Positions 48,823 through 60,795 of a stretch of 64,000 nt of DNA are shown piece after piece (within the stretch, counting starts at the first letter, position 1; every line of letters begins with the position of its first letter). This stretch comes from Micromonospora sp. MW-13. GTDB taxonomy: Bacteria > Actinomycetota > Actinomycetes > Mycobacteriales > Micromonosporaceae. The position numbers and the translations under genes were made by a program. Location of the stretch: positions 310,001 to 374,000 of the forward strand of contig NZ_QKKX01000011.1 of the NCBI RefSeq assembly GCF_003434305.1. The letters are read 5' to 3'. The notes below the pieces were generated by a model, which saw only the letters and a list, made by a program, of their open reading frames with translations, did no database searches and was not told the origin of the DNA.

Positions 48823-50181
48823 TCACATGCTGGCGATCAGGCGTTCCACCCGCTCGTCGTACGCCCGGAACGGGTCCTTGCACAGCACGGTGCGCTGCGC
48901 CTGGTCGTTGAGCTTCAGGTGCACCCAGTCGACGGTGAAGTCCCGCCGCTTCTCCTGCGCGTGCCGGATGAACTCGCCCCGCAACCGGGCCCGGGTGGTC
49001 TGCGGGGGCGTCTCCTTGGCCTCGAAGATCTCCGGATCCGTGGCCACCCGGTCCACCTCCCCGCGCCGCTCCAGCAGCCCGTACAGGCCCCGCCCGCGCC
49101 GCAGGTCGTGGTACGCCAGGTCCATCTGCGCCACCCGGGGGTGCGACAGCGGCAGGTCGTGCTTGCGCTGGTACCGCTCGATCAGCCGCAGCTTCGACAC
49201 CCAGTCGATCTCCCGGGACACCGGCTCCAGGTCACCGGTCTCCACCGCCCGCAGCACCCGGCCCCACAGCTCCACCACCCGCTTGGCCGTCTGGTCCCCG
49301 CCGCGCCGCTCCACGAACTCGGTCGCCTTCGCCAGGTACTCCTGCTGGATCTCCAGGGCGCTGACCTCCTTGCCGGAGGCCAGCCGCACCTTGCGCCGGC
49401 CGGTGATGTCGTGCGACACCTCGCGGATCGCCCGGATCGGGTTCTCCAGCGTCAGGTCCCGCATCACCACCCCCGCCTCGATCATCCGCAGCACGATGTC
49501 CGCGGAACCGACCTTCAGCAGCGTGGTGACCTCGTTCATGTTCGAGTCGCCGACGATGACGTGCAGCCGCCGGTACCGTTCCGCGTCCGCGTGCGGCTCG
49601 TCGCGGGTGTTGATGATCGGCCGGCTCCGGGTGGTCGCCGACGACACGCCCTCCCAGATGTGCTCGGCGCGCTGGGACAGGCAGTACACCGCGCCGCGGG
49701 GCGTCTGCAGCACCTTGCCCGCGCCGCAGATCAACTGCCGGGTGACCAGGAACGGGATCAGCACGTCCGCCAGCCGGCCGAACTCGCCGTGCCGGGAGAC
49801 CAGGTAGTTCTCGTGGCAGCCGTAGGAGTTCCCGGCCGAGTCGGTGTTGTTCTTGAACAGGTAGATCTCGCCGGCGATTCCCTCGTCGTGCAGCCGCTTC
49901 TCCGCGTCGATGAGCAGCCCCTCCAGGATCCGCTCCCCCGCCCGGTCGTGGGCCACCAGGTCCACCACCGAGTCGCACTCCGGGGTCGCGTACTCCGGGT
50001 GGGAACCGACGTCCAGGTAGAGCCGGGCGCCGTTGCGCAGGAACACGTTGCTCGATCTGCCCCACGACACCACCCGACGGAACAGGTATCGCGCGACCTC
50101 GTCAGGGGACAGCCGCCGCTGCCCACGGTAGGTACAGGTGACGCCGTACTCGGTCTCGAGGCCGAAGATTCGCCGCTCCAT
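48823..50181 (-). CDS. pafA: Pup--protein ligase PafA
   Basis: The 452-residue carboxylate-amine ligase has the ATP-site start [14 protein letters not shown], the Dop/PafA signature [11 protein letters not shown] and [17 protein letters not shown]. It joins the C-terminal Glu of Pup to lysines of target proteins with ATP. ATG 50181 is preceded by TAATGT at six bases with no ribosome site, so it has its own leaderless promoter. Confidence 0.97.
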   Translation of the reverse strand: MERRIFGLETEYGVTCTYRGQRRLSPDEVARYLFRRVVSWGRSSNVFLRNGARLYLDVGSHPEYATPECDSVVDLVAHDRAGERILEGLLIDAEKRLHDEGIAGEIYLFKNNTDSAGNSYGCHENYLVSRHGEFGRLADVLIPFLVTRQLICGAGKVLQTPRGAVYCLSQRAEHIWEGVSSATTRSRPIINTRDEPHADAERYRRLHVIVGDSNMNEVTTLLKVGSADIVLRMIEAGVVMRDLTLENPIRAIREVSHDITGRRKVRLASGKEVSALEIQQEYLAKATEFVERRGGDQTAKRVVELWGRVLRAVETGDLEPVSREIDWVSKLRLIERYQRKHDLPLSHPRVAQMDLAYHDLRRGRGLYGLLERRGEVDRVATDPEIFEAKETPPQTTRARLRGEFIRHAQEKRRDFTVDWVHLKLNDQAQRTVLCKDPFRAYDERVERLIASM

Positions 50182-50270
50182 GATGTGACATTAGCCCCCT
50201 CCGGCCCCGAATGGGCAGGGCTGACCGCCCCGATGCCACGACCGGCCGGCGCGCTCCCGCCGGGCGGCCC

Positions 50271-50290
50271 GCCCACCGGGCCCGGTGGGC
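50271..50290. promoter_or_regulatory. perfect 20-base palindrome between prcA and pafA
   Basis: GCCCACCGGG followed directly by CCCGGTGGGC is a perfect inverted repeat with no spacer, about 90 bases upstream of the pafA ATG. Being spacerless it is more like a protein-binding site than a terminator, though a cruciform or hairpin role is possible. Confidence 0.45.
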
Positions 50291-50341
50291 CGGCCGGGTC
50301 TTCGCCGACGGGTCCGGGCCGCTGGGTGGCGTCCGGACACA

Positions 50342-50379
50342 CGCGACCGGCCGCCCCCTCGTGGTGGCGGCCGGTCGCG
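50342..50379 (-). terminator. hairpin terminator after prcA
   Basis: A perfect 14-base stem (CGCGACCGGCCGCC) with a 10-base loop begins about 30 bases after the prcA stop on the minus strand. It separates the proteasome core genes from pafA, which has its own promoter. Confidence 0.7.
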
Positions 50380-50408
50380 CGACGGTCACGTCGGCCGGGA
50401 CGGCCGCG

Positions 50409-51251
50409 TTATGCCTCGGGCGTGTCGTCCGCCCGCTGCCCCTCCAGGTCCGCGGAGCCGGCCGAGGTGGTCGGCTTCTTCGCCTCCTCGGTCGGCGTGG
50501 TCGGGGGCTCCGGGCGCTCCTCGGTCGGCGCCGAGCCGTTCGCGGCGTCCGCGTCGGCGTCCAGCAGGGCGGTCAGGGCCGCCCCGGTGATCCGCCGGAA
50601 CGTCCGGCCCACCCGGCGCCGGTCCAGGACCGCCACCTCGAGCTGGTTGGCCGCGATCGTGCGGGCCGCGCCGCCCTCGCCGCCGACGCTGCTCAGCGCA
50701 GACAGGGCCAGCCGGACCGCCTCGCCGAGCGACATGTCCGGACGGTGCTGCGACTTGAGCGAGCCGGAGATCGCGTCGGACTGCCCGCCCATCGCCATCC
50801 GGCCCGGCTCGTCGTTGACCGAACCGTCGTAGGTCAGCCGGTAGAGCGCGTCGTCCTGCGGCGTCGCGCCCACCTCGGCCACGCAGATCTCCACCTCGAA
50901 CGGCTTGGACTGCTCGGTGAAGATGGCGCCGAGCGTCTGCGCGTACGCGTTGGCCAGCGCCAGGCCGGTGACGTCCCGCCGGTCGTAGCTCAGGCCGTTG
51001 AGGTCGGCCATCCGGACCCCGGCGCGGCGCAGGTTCTCGAACTCGTTGTACCGGCCGACGGCGGCGAAGCCGATCCGGTCGTAGATCTCGCTGACCTTGT
51101 GCAGGGTGCTGGAGAGGTTCTCCGCGACGAAGAGCACCCCGCCCTCGTAGCTCAGCACGACCGCGCTGCGGCCCCGGGCGATGCCCTTTCGGGCCAGCTC
51201 GGAGCGGTCGCGCATGATCTGCTCGGGCGAGGCGTAGAACTGCATGGCCAC
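50409..51251 (-). CDS. prcA: proteasome alpha subunit PrcA
   Basis: The 280-residue protein has the 20S alpha fold ([25 protein letters not shown]-like [14 protein letters not shown]) and no Thr nucleophile. The C-terminal tail (about 50 residues, acidic and Pro-rich) extends beyond the fold. It forms the outer gating rings that bind ARC. The GTG at 51251 follows AGGAG at 10 bases; the ATG two codons on is an alternative. Confidence 0.97.
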   Translation of the reverse strand: MAMQFYASPEQIMRDRSELARKGIARGRSAVVLSYEGGVLFVAENLSSTLHKVSEIYDRIGFAAVGRYNEFENLRRAGVRMADLNGLSYDRRDVTGLALANAYAQTLGAIFTEQSKPFEVEICVAEVGATPQDDALYRLTYDGSVNDEPGRMAMGGQSDAISGSLKSQHRPDMSLGEAVRLALSALSSVGGEGGAARTIAANQLEVAVLDRRRVGRTFRRITGAALTALLDADADAANGSAPTEERPEPPTTPTEEAKKPTTSAGSADLEGQRADDTPEA

Positions 51252-51307
51252 GGCGGCGGTTCTCCTTCTGGGCGCTGTGCTGACGACTGCTGACTAGGCG
51301 GGCTGGC

Positions 51308-52147
51308 TCAGCCGCCCGGGTTCTCCATCCGGCCGGCGACCACGGCCTCGGCGACGGCGGCCGTCTCGGCGTCGGTGAGCCGGTGGGTGCCCTCCGCCGT
51401 CGCGGTCATCACCACCGGGTAGATCCGACGGGTCAGGTCCGGCCCGCCGGTCGCCGTGTCGTCGTCGGCCGCGTCGTAGAGCGCCTCGACCGCGAGCCGC
51501 ACCGCGTCGTCGATCGACAGGCCGGCGCGGAAGCGCTTCTTCAGCGCGGACCGGGCGAAGATCGAGCCGGAGCCGATCGCGTCGTAGCCGGTCTCCTCGT
51601 AGGGGCCGCCGGTGACGTCGAAGCTGAAGATCCGGCCGGCCCGCGCCGGGTCGCTGGCGGCCAGGTCGAAGCCGGCGAACAGCGGGATGACCGCGAGGCC
51701 CTGCATGGCCGCGCCCAGGTTGCCGCGGATCATCGAGGCGAGCCGGTTGGCCTTGCCGTCGAGCGAGAGCATCGCGCCCTCGATCTTCTCGTAGTGCTCC
51801 AGCTCCACCTGGAACAGTCGCATCAGCTCGATGCCGATGCCCGCGGTGCCCGCGATGCCGACCAGCGAGTAGGCGTCGGCCGGGTGCACCTTCTCGATGT
51901 CGCGCTGGGCGATCAGGTTGCCCATGGTGGCCCGGCGGTCGCCGGCCAGCACCACGCCACCGGCGGCCGAGATGGCCACGATGGTGGTCGCGTGCGGCGC
52001 CAGGTCGGCGGCCATGCCCGGGGGCAGCGGCCGGCGGCCGGGCAGCATCTCGGGAGCGACCCTGCTCAGGAATGTGGTGAAGGAGGACGTCCCCGCGTTG
52101 GTGAACACATCTGGTAGACGCCCGGATGGATCAAAGCCCGCTGCCAC
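51308..52147 (-). CDS. prcB: proteasome beta subunit PrcB
   Basis: The 279-residue precursor has a 53-residue propeptide; the mature chain should begin at Thr54 (TTIVAIS), the catalytic N-terminal nucleophile. The residue before the cut is Ala (PHA|TT), where the better known subunits have Gly. The Lys of the triad lies in [13 protein letters not shown] and the following block. GTG 52147 has GAGAGGA upstream; its first 82 bases overlap the end of the endonuclease-like gene. Confidence 0.97.
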   Translation of the reverse strand: MAAGFDPSGRLPDVFTNAGTSSFTTFLSRVAPEMLPGRRPLPPGMAADLAPHATTIVAISAAGGVVLAGDRRATMGNLIAQRDIEKVHPADAYSLVGIAGTAGIGIELMRLFQVELEHYEKIEGAMLSLDGKANRLASMIRGNLGAAMQGLAVIPLFAGFDLAASDPARAGRIFSFDVTGGPYEETGYDAIGSGSIFARSALKKRFRAGLSIDDAVRLAVEALYDAADDDTATGGPDLTRRIYPVVMTATAEGTHRLTDAETAAVAEAVVAGRMENPGG

Positions 52148-52308
52148 GTGGTTCCTCTCAGGTACGTGATCGCCCTGGCCAGCCTCGTGGGACTGTCACG
52201 GAACTGGCCAAGACCACCGTTGCAGTTGAAGCAGAGTATCCCGCGCGATGATCCCGCGCGATGATCGTGGTCCAGATGTTCCGTATCGGGATCGCCACGC
52301 AGGGGCAC
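52066..52308 (-). CDS. endonuclease VII-like (HNH) protein, possibly N-terminally shortened
   Basis: The 80-residue protein has the core [19 protein letters not shown] then GGLGQFRD of recombination endonuclease VII-type HNH proteins, which commonly lie beside actinobacterial proteasome genes. The usual upstream Zn-binding CxxC is missing and an in-frame TGA lies four codons before the chosen GTG, so the gene may be a shortened or decayed form. Its end (ALIHPGVYQ...) matches family members and overlaps prcB by 82 bases. A 13-base tandem duplication lies in the coding part. Confidence 0.65.
   Translation of the reverse strand: MPLRGDPDTEHLDHDHRAGSSRGILCFNCNGGLGQFRDSPTRLARAITYLRGTTWQRALIHPGVYQMCSPTRGRPPSPHS
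52239..52264. repeat. 13-base tandem duplication in the endonuclease-like gene
   Basis: TCCCGCGCGATGA occurs twice in a row. Its translation lies in the [10 protein letters not shown] segment; because the HNH spacing (DHDHxxGxxRG) is still correct, the duplication may be ancestral or have been offset by another change. Confidence 0.7.
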
Positions 52309-52453
52309 GGCCGCCGCCGGTCATCGACCGCTCGCGTGGGTACCCGCGCGCGGCGCTGCCGACCGCGGCCGGGACGCCCGGCGCGCGGTCAACTGTCGGC
52401 GCCCACGGCCGTCACGCGAGGTGAGCCACCCTCAGGCAGAGCGGACATTACGC

Positions 52454-52669
52454 CTATTCTCCGCCCTTCTGGACGTAACCCCTCACGAACTCCTCGGCGT
52501 TCTCCTCCAGGACGGAGTCGATCTCGTCGAGCAGGTCGTCGACGTCCTCGGTGATCTCGGCGTGCCGCTCGGCGACCTCCGGGTTGGCCTCGGTGGTGAC
52601 GTCCTCGATCTCCTCGCCCTGCCGGGCCTTGCCCGACTGCGACTGCCCGCCGCTGTCATGAGTGGCCAT
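52454..52669 (-). CDS. pup: prokaryotic ubiquitin-like protein Pup
   Basis: The 71-residue protein is rich in Asp/Glu and Gln, with the helical ARC-binding part (DVDDLLDEIDSVLEENAEEF) and the tail VRGYVQKGGE. The C-terminus is Gly-Gly-Glu, encoded directly by GAA before TAG, so Dop's deamidation step is not needed before PafA uses it. ATG 52669 has GGAGGAGG upstream and TAAGTT as a candidate -10. Confidence 0.96.
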   Translation of the reverse strand: MATHDSGGQSQSGKARQGEEIEDVTTEANPEVAERHAEITEDVDDLLDEIDSVLEENAEEFVRGYVQKGGE

Positions 52670-52698
52670 TGCCGCCTCCTCCACGATCGTCTCCGATG

Positions 52699-52704
52699 AA
52701 CTTA
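52699..52704 (-). promoter_or_regulatory. candidate -10 of pup (TAAGTT)
   Basis: TAAGTT on the minus strand lies 30 bases before the pup ATG, with GGAGGAGG between them. The matching -35 position falls within the arm of the dop terminator. Confidence 0.4.
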
Positions 52705-52721
52705 CCTCGCGGAGATGACGA

Positions 52722-52764
52722 AAAGCCCGTCGCGCGCCGGCTTCTCCGGAGCGCGACGGGCTTT
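52722..52764 (-). terminator. strong terminator between dop and pup
   Basis: A perfect 14-base stem (AAAGCCCGTCGCGC with its complement) with a 15-base loop; on the minus strand the stem ends in GGGCTTTT. It sits 12 bases past the dop stop and 53 bases before pup, so pup must be transcribed largely from its own promoter. Confidence 0.85.
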
Positions 52765-52776
52765 CGTCCCCGGCGG

Positions 52777-54294
52777 TCAGCCGCCGGTCAGCGTCTCCAG
52801 CAGGTCCTTGGCGCTGACGCACCGGTCGAACAGCGCCCCCACGTGCTTGCGGGTGCCCCGCTCCGGCTCCATCATCGGCACCCGCACCAGCGACTCCCGG
52901 CCCACGTCGAAGATGACCGAGTCCCAGCTCGCGGCCACCACCTCCGAGGCGTACTGGGCCAGGCAGCGGCCCCGGAAGTAGGCCCGGGTGTCCTCCGGCG
53001 GCTCGGTCATCGCGGTGCGGGTCTGCTCGTCGGTCAGCAGCGTCTTCATCGAGCCGCGCTGCACCAGCCGGTGGTAGAGCCCCTTCTCCGGCCGAACGTC
53101 GGAGTACTGCAGGTCGACCAACTGGAGCTTGTGCGAGCCCCAGCCGAGCTTCTCCCGCTCCCGGTAGCCCTCCAGCAGCCGCAGCTTCGCCACCCAGTCC
53201 AGCTCGTCGGCGCACAGGAACGCGTCACGGCCGAGCCGGTCCAGCACGCTCTCCCAGCGGTCCAGCACGTCGTTGGTCTGCGCGTCGGCGTCCGTGCCGT
53301 ACCGGTCGTCCACGAAGGACCGCACCCGCTCGAAGTACGCCCACTGCAGGTCCAGGGCGGTCAGCCGACGCCCGTCACGCAGCCGCATCAGGTGCTTCAG
53401 CGACGGGTCGTGGCTGACCGCGCGCAGCTCCGAGACCGGATCGGCGATGCCCAGGTCGGAGCCGAGCGCCTTCTCCTCGATCATGGTGAGGATCAGCGCC
53501 GTGGTGCCGACCTTCAGGTACGTGGAGATCTCCGACAGGTTCGCGTCGCCGATGATGACGTGCAGCCGGCGGTACTTGTCGGCGTCGGCGTGCGGCTCGT
53601 CCCGGGTGTTGATGATCGGCCGCTTCAGGGTGGTCTCCAGCCCGACCTCGACCTCGAAGAAGTCGGCACGCTGGGAGATCTGGAAGCCGCTCTGGCCGCC
53701 GTCCTGGCCGATGCCGACCCGGCCCGCGCCGCAGACGATCTGCCGGGTCACGAAGAACGGCGTCAGGTACGCCACGATGTCGGCGAACGGCGTCTGCCGG
53801 CGCATCAGGTAGTTCTCGTGGGCACCGTAGCTGGCGCCCTTGTTGTCGGTGTTGTTCTTGTACAGGTGGATGGGCTGGGTGCCCGGGATGGTGGCCGCCC
53901 GGCGGGACGCCTCGGCCATCACCCGTTCGCCGGCCTTGTCCCACCGCACCACGTCCAGGGGGTTGGTCACCTCCGGGGTGGAGTACTCCGGGTGGGCGTG
54001 GTCGACGTAGAGCCGGGCGCCGTTGGTGAGTATGACGTTGGCCAGTCCCAGATCCTCGTCGGCGAGGGCCTCGGCGGGGTCGTACGCGGCGCCGGAGTAG
54101 GTGAAGCCCCGGGCGTCGCGCAGCGGCGACTCCTCCTCGTAGTCCCAGCGGGCCCGGCCGCCCCGGTTGAGTTCGGGGCGCGCCCCGTAGGCGTTGACCA
54201 CCTGGGACGAGGTGACCATCGGGTTGGCGCCCGCCTGGCCGGGCACGGAGATGCCGTACTCGACCTCGGTGCCCATGATCCGTCTTACGCTCAT
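52777..54294 (-). CDS. dop: depupylase/Pup deamidase Dop
   Basis: The 505-residue PafA homologue has [13 protein letters not shown] at the start, the [11 protein letters not shown] and [17 protein letters not shown] signatures, and the Dop-specific extra loop (about residues 37-80). It removes Pup from targets; with a Pup ending in Glu the deamidase activity is not needed. ATG 54294 was used; an ATG six codons later (54276) is an alternative. Confidence 0.96.
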   Translation of the reverse strand: MSVRRIMGTEVEYGISVPGQAGANPMVTSSQVVNAYGARPELNRGGRARWDYEEESPLRDARGFTYSGAAYDPAEALADEDLGLANVILTNGARLYVDHAHPEYSTPEVTNPLDVVRWDKAGERVMAEASRRAATIPGTQPIHLYKNNTDNKGASYGAHENYLMRRQTPFADIVAYLTPFFVTRQIVCGAGRVGIGQDGGQSGFQISQRADFFEVEVGLETTLKRPIINTRDEPHADADKYRRLHVIIGDANLSEISTYLKVGTTALILTMIEEKALGSDLGIADPVSELRAVSHDPSLKHLMRLRDGRRLTALDLQWAYFERVRSFVDDRYGTDADAQTNDVLDRWESVLDRLGRDAFLCADELDWVAKLRLLEGYREREKLGWGSHKLQLVDLQYSDVRPEKGLYHRLVQRGSMKTLLTDEQTRTAMTEPPEDTRAYFRGRCLAQYASEVVAASWDSVIFDVGRESLVRVPMMEPERGTRKHVGALFDRCVSAKDLLETLTGG

Positions 54295-54426
54295 CGACCT
54301 ACCCGCTCCACTCGCCGACCCGGTCCCCCGTCACGTCGAGCGTAGTCCGCGCCGCGCCGTGCGGGGGCGCGGCGGGCGGGCCGCGCCGGGTGTCGCCCGA
54401 GGACGGTCCCGGGTGCCGGGACGCGA

Positions 54427-54458
54427 CGGGGCCCGCGACAGTGCTGTCGCGGGCCCCG
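54427..54458 (-). terminator. hairpin terminator after the ARC/mpa gene
   Basis: A perfect 15-base stem (CGGGGCCCGCGACAG and its complement) lies about 16 bases past the ATPase stop on the minus strand and separates it from dop. Confidence 0.75.
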
Positions 54459-54473
54459 CAGCGCGCTGTCGGT

Positions 54474-56255
54474 CTACAGGTACTGACCGGTGTTGCTGGC
54501 GGTCTCGATCGACCGGCCGGCCTCCGTGCCCTTGCCGCCGGAGACGAGCGTACGGATGTAGACGATCCGCTCGCCCTTCTTGCCGGAGATCCGGGCCCAG
54601 TCGTCCGGGTTGGTCGTGTTGGGCAGGTCCTCGTTCTCCCGGAACTCGTCGACGCAGGCGTCGAGGAGATGCTGCAGGCGCAGACCCTTGCGACCGGAGG
54701 TGAGGAACTCCTTGATGGCCATCTTCTTGCCCCGGTCGACGATGTTCTGGATCATCGCGCCGGAGTTGAAGTCCTTGAAGTAGAGGACTTCCTTGTCACC
54801 GTTGGCGTAGGTCACCTCGAGGAAGCGGTTCTCCTCGGTCTCGGAGTACATCCGCAGCACGACCGCGTCGATCATCGCCGCGACGGTGGCCTGGGGATCG
54901 CCGCCGTGCTCGGTCAGGTCGTCGCCGTGCAGCGGCAGGCCCGTGAGGATGTACTTCGAGAAGATGTCCTTGGCGGCCTCGGCGTCCGGCCGCTCGATCT
55001 TGATCTTCACGTCGAGCCGGCCGGGTCGCAGGATGGCCGGGTCGATCATGTCCTCCCGGTTGGAGGCGCCGATGACGATGACGTTCTCCAGGCCCTCCAC
55101 GCCGTCGATCTCGCTGAGCAGCTGGGGGACGATGGTGTTCTCCACGTCCGAGGAGACGCCGGAGCCACGGGTCCGGAAGATCGAGTCCATCTCGTCGAAG
55201 AACACGATGACCGGGGTGCCCTCGCCCGCCTTCTCCCGGGCCCGCTGGAAGATCAGCCGGATGTGCCGCTCGGTCTCGCCGACGTACTTGTTGAGCAGCT
55301 CCGGGCCCTTGATGTTGAGGAAGAAGCTGGTGTGCCTCTCCTTGCCCAGCCGCTCGGCGATCTTCTTGGCCAGGGAGTTCGCCACCGCCTTGGCGATGAG
55401 CGTCTTGCCGCAGCCGGGCGGCCCGTAGAGCAGGATTCCCTTGGGCGGGCGGAGCTGGTGCTCGCGGAACAGGTCGGCGTGCAGGAAGGGCAGCTCCACC
55501 GCGTCGCGGATCTGCTCGATCTGCGACTGGAGGCCGCCGATGTCGGTGTAGTCGACGTCGGGCACCTCCTCCAGGACCAGCTCCTCGACCTCGCTCTTCG
55601 GGATCCGCTCGTACGCGTACGCCGAGCGGGGCTCGATCATGAGCGAGTCACCGGCCCGGATCGGCGAACCGATCAGGGTCTCGGCGAGGTGCACGATCCG
55701 CTCCTCGTCGGAGTGGGACACGACCAGCGCCCGGTCGCCCGGTGCGCCGTCGGGGCCCGCGAGGATCTCCTTGAGCATCACCACCTCGCCGACCCGCTCG
55801 AAGCCGAACGCGTCGACGATGTTGAGCGCGTCGTTGAGCAGGACCTCCTGGCCGCGCCGCAGTTCCGCGACGTCCAGCGAGGGTGAGACGGCGACCCGGA
55901 GCTTGCGCCCCCCGGTGAACACGTCCACCGTGCCGTCCTCGTGCGCCGCCAGGAAGACACCGTAGCCACTCGGCGGTTGCGCGAGGCGGTCGATCTCCTC
56001 CTTGAGCGTCACGATCTGCGCCCGGGCCTCCTTGAGAGTGCCGACGAGCCGTTCGTTGTTCTCGGTCAGCCGCGCCAACTGTGCCTGGGTGGCCGCCAGC
56101 CGCTCTTCGAGCTGCCGGACGTGTCGGGGGCTTTCGGTCAACTTGCGCCGCACCAGAGCGAGTTCCTCTTGAAGGAACGCGACCTGCGTGGAGAGATCGT
56201 GGGCCTCCTTCTCCCACCGTGCGGCGCGCGAGTCCGCGTCGTCGCTGCGTGCCAC
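54474..56255 (-). CDS. arc: proteasomal AAA ATPase ARC/Mpa
   Basis: The 593-residue protein has an N-terminal coiled coil (about 10-80) that binds Pup, an OB double domain, then an AAA module with Walker A GPPGCGKT, Walker [11 protein letters not shown] and the second region of homology. The C-terminus NTGQYL is the GQYL motif that opens the PrcA gate. GTG 56255 follows GGGGAGG; Mycobacterium Mpa is of similar length (about 609 residues). Confidence 0.97.
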   Translation of the reverse strand: MARSDDADSRAARWEKEAHDLSTQVAFLQEELALVRRKLTESPRHVRQLEERLAATQAQLARLTENNERLVGTLKEARAQIVTLKEEIDRLAQPPSGYGVFLAAHEDGTVDVFTGGRKLRVAVSPSLDVAELRRGQEVLLNDALNIVDAFGFERVGEVVMLKEILAGPDGAPGDRALVVSHSDEERIVHLAETLIGSPIRAGDSLMIEPRSAYAYERIPKSEVEELVLEEVPDVDYTDIGGLQSQIEQIRDAVELPFLHADLFREHQLRPPKGILLYGPPGCGKTLIAKAVANSLAKKIAERLGKERHTSFFLNIKGPELLNKYVGETERHIRLIFQRAREKAGEGTPVIVFFDEMDSIFRTRGSGVSSDVENTIVPQLLSEIDGVEGLENVIVIGASNREDMIDPAILRPGRLDVKIKIERPDAEAAKDIFSKYILTGLPLHGDDLTEHGGDPQATVAAMIDAVVLRMYSETEENRFLEVTYANGDKEVLYFKDFNSGAMIQNIVDRGKKMAIKEFLTSGRKGLRLQHLLDACVDEFRENEDLPNTTNPDDWARISGKKGERIVYIRTLVSGGKGTEAGRSIETASNTGQYL

Positions 56256-56403
56256 GTCCCACCTCCCCGGGGGGCTTGAACGTTCTGCCCTAACACTAGC
56301 CGCTATGAGGCCGATTCGGTCCCACGCAACGCCCTCGTCACCGAACCTTGATCGCCAAGGGTGGCCGCAGGGGCGGGTCCGGGCGTTCGGGTACCGTCGT
56401 GGC

Positions 56404-56730
56404 GTGGGACGGGAGAACATGGGGGGTGCGCCGATGGCCGAGGTCGCGACCGACACGTTGCAGGTCTGGGTGGATCAGGACCTCTGCACGGGCGACGGCC
56501 TGTGCGTGCAGTACGCGCCGGAGGTCTTCGAGTTCGACGTCGACGGCCTGGCGTACGTCAAGGGCCCCGACGGCGAGCTCCGGCTCGCCCCGGGCAGCCG
56601 GGTGGACGTGCCCGCCCACCTGCGCCTGGAGGTGATCGACTCGGCCAAGGAGTGCCCGGGCGAGTGCATCCACGTGGTGCGCGGCAGCGACGGCGTCGAG
56701 GTCGCCGGCCCGGAGGCCGAGGACGACTGA
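56404..56730 (+). CDS. ferredoxin (3Fe-4S/4Fe-4S type)
   Basis: The 108-residue protein has cysteines in [19 protein letters not shown] and [11 protein letters not shown] (C-x5-C and C-x3-C), a pattern of single-cluster ferredoxins that donate electrons to P450s and similar enzymes. GTG 56404 is preceded by TACCGT at six bases, a leaderless arrangement; ATG at 56419 is another candidate. No P450 gene is nearby. Confidence 0.85.
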   Translation: MGRENMGGAPMAEVATDTLQVWVDQDLCTGDGLCVQYAPEVFEFDVDGLAYVKGPDGELRLAPGSRVDVPAHLRLEVIDSAKECPGECIHVVRGSDGVEVAGPEAEDD

Positions 56731-56738
56731 CCGCCCCC

Positions 56739-56760
56739 GGCCGCCCCTGACGGGGCGGCC
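56739..56760. terminator. hairpin between convergent genes
   Basis: GGCCGCCCC-TGAC-GGGGCGGCC is a perfect 9-base stem between the ferredoxin and the convergent hypothetical gene; it can end both. Confidence 0.7.
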
Positions 56761-56768
56761 AGGGTGTC

Positions 56769-57341
56769 TCACAGCACCGGACGGCCGACCACCGAGGCGA
56801 CCAACCGGGCGAACTCCTCCAACCGGCCGATCTGCCCCGCCCCGCCGTCGTCGAGGGTCTTGCCGAAGCGCAGCGCGTCGTGCCGGGGCGCCCCGCCGGC
56901 CTCGTCGCCCGGCGGCGCCTCGTCCAGCGAGGTGAGCAGCAGGTACACGTCGATGCTGTCGACCCGGATCCCGCCGTCGTCGCCCCGGGTGAGCCGCCGC
57001 CGGCAGCCCACCTCGGTGACGCTGGACACCGGCACCACCCGCAGCGACGAGGTCATCGACCCGGGCGGCCCCTCCCCCGGCGGCACGTCCTCGCCGTGCC
57101 ACAGCACGAGGCGGCTGCCGTCGCAGACCACCACCTCCTGCCACACCCCGTTGACCTCGTTGACGAAGCGTTCCAGGGTGAAGCCGAGCACGGACGCGCC
57201 GCGCAGCACCCCGCCGAGGGCCTCCAGGGCGACGTCCGGGTCCCGCAGGTAGGCCCGGGCCGCCGATTCCAGGTCGGTGTAGGGCGACCAGTCGGGGAAG
57301 ACCGCCGGAACGTCCTGACCGCCGAAGCCGGGCTGACTCAC
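56769..57341 (-). CDS. conserved hypothetical protein beside the proteasome locus
   Basis: The 190-residue protein (GGQDVPAVFPDWSPYTDLE near the start, DVYLLLTSLDEAPPGDEAGG later) is not assigned to a family. No TM or signal peptide is seen. GTG 57341 was chosen for its position behind GGGGGGCGG; a GTG five codons upstream is also possible. Confidence 0.75.
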   Translation of the reverse strand: MSQPGFGGQDVPAVFPDWSPYTDLESAARAYLRDPDVALEALGGVLRGASVLGFTLERFVNEVNGVWQEVVVCDGSRLVLWHGEDVPPGEGPPGSMTSSLRVVPVSSVTEVGCRRRLTRGDDGGIRVDSIDVYLLLTSLDEAPPGDEAGGAPRHDALRFGKTLDDGGAGQIGRLEEFARLVASVVGRPVL

Positions 57342-57491
57342 GATGCCGCCCCCCACCCGCCGCCGTCACCGGTCCGGGCTGCGCCGGTCCGGGCCGTCCG
57401 CTCGCCCACGCCACCTCCCGCCGGCCCGCCGGGCCGCGTCCCGCCCGACCCGGTCGCCCGACCGCTCACGCCCGACCGTCCCGCTGGCTGG

Positions 57492-59726
<2,235 letters not shown>

Positions 59727-59804
59727 CTACGTACCCGCCGCCGGCACCCACCGCTCGGAGCGGCGGGGCCGGGGTTGTCGGACCGGTGGCCTAACCTTCC
59801 GGGC

Positions 59805-60719
59805 ATGACGGCGGAACCGGTGATCGACCAGCAGCAGGCGCGGGCCACGGCGGAGGTGCCGGCCACGGTCCGGGCGTCGCTGTCGCCGTCGCGGGCGGCC
59901 GACTTCAAGACCTGCCCGCTGCTCTACCGGTTCCGCAGCATCGACCGGCTGCCCGAGCGGCCCAGCGTGGAGCAGGCCCGGGGCACGCTGGTGCACGCGG
60001 TGTTGGAGCGGCTGTTCGACCTGCCGGCGGCCGGGCGCACCCCGGAGGCGGCCGGCGACCTGGTGGGCCCGCAGTGGGACCGGCTGGTCACCGAGCAGCC
60101 GGAGCTGGCCGGCCTGTTCGACGCCGGCGACCCGGTCGGCACGGCCGAGTTCCTGCGCGCGGCGGCCGGGCTGCTGGAGGGCTACTTCGCGGTGGAGGAC
60201 CCGCGCCGGCTGGAGCCGGCCGAGCGGGAGACGCTGATCTCCGCCGTGGTCGACGACGAGCTGCTGATCCGGGGCTACCTCGACCGGCTGGACGTGGCCC
60301 CGGACGGGGCGCTGCGGGTGGTCGACTACAAGACCGGCGGTGCGCCCCGGGAGGCGTTCGAGGCCCGGGCGCTGTTCCAGCTTAAGTTCTACGCGCTGGT
60401 GCTGTGGCGCACCCGTGGCGTGGTGCCCCGGGTTTTGCGGCTGCTCTACCTCAAGGACGCCGAGGTCTGCGACTACGCCCCCGACGCCGACGAGCTGCTG
60501 CGCTTCGAGCGGACGGTGGTGGCGCTGTGGCAGGCGATCGAGACGGCCACCGCCCGGCAGGACTTCCGGCCCCGCCCGAGCCGGCTCTGCGACTGGTGCA
60601 ACCACCAGGCGCTGTGCCCGAGCTTCGGCGGCACCCCGCCGCCGTTCCCGGCCGCCGGCGCCGCGGACCCGCTGGTCGACGCCCGGTCCCGGCCCGCGCC
60701 GCCCGGCGCGGACGAGTAG
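59805..60719 (+). CDS. RecB-family exonuclease (PD-(D/E)XK nuclease)
   Basis: The 304-residue protein has the nuclease motifs GYLDRLD and VVDYKTG, and four Cys: Cys37 (FKTCPLL) and the C-terminal CDWCNHQALCP, a probable Fe-S cluster as in AddB. TAACCT lies seven bases before ATG 59805. It is divergent from the protease gene. It probably acts in DNA repair. Confidence 0.9.
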   Translation: MTAEPVIDQQQARATAEVPATVRASLSPSRAADFKTCPLLYRFRSIDRLPERPSVEQARGTLVHAVLERLFDLPAAGRTPEAAGDLVGPQWDRLVTEQPELAGLFDAGDPVGTAEFLRAAAGLLEGYFAVEDPRRLEPAERETLISAVVDDELLIRGYLDRLDVAPDGALRVVDYKTGGAPREAFEARALFQLKFYALVLWRTRGVVPRVLRLLYLKDAEVCDYAPDADELLRFERTVVALWQAIETATARQDFRPRPSRLCDWCNHQALCPSFGGTPPPFPAAGAADPLVDARSRPAPPGADE

Positions 60720-60795
60720 GCATCCTCCCTGAGGAGGAGACCGGGTTCACCGCTGGCGACGATCGATCGCGCGTGGCGGCGGCTAGCGTTCCGGT

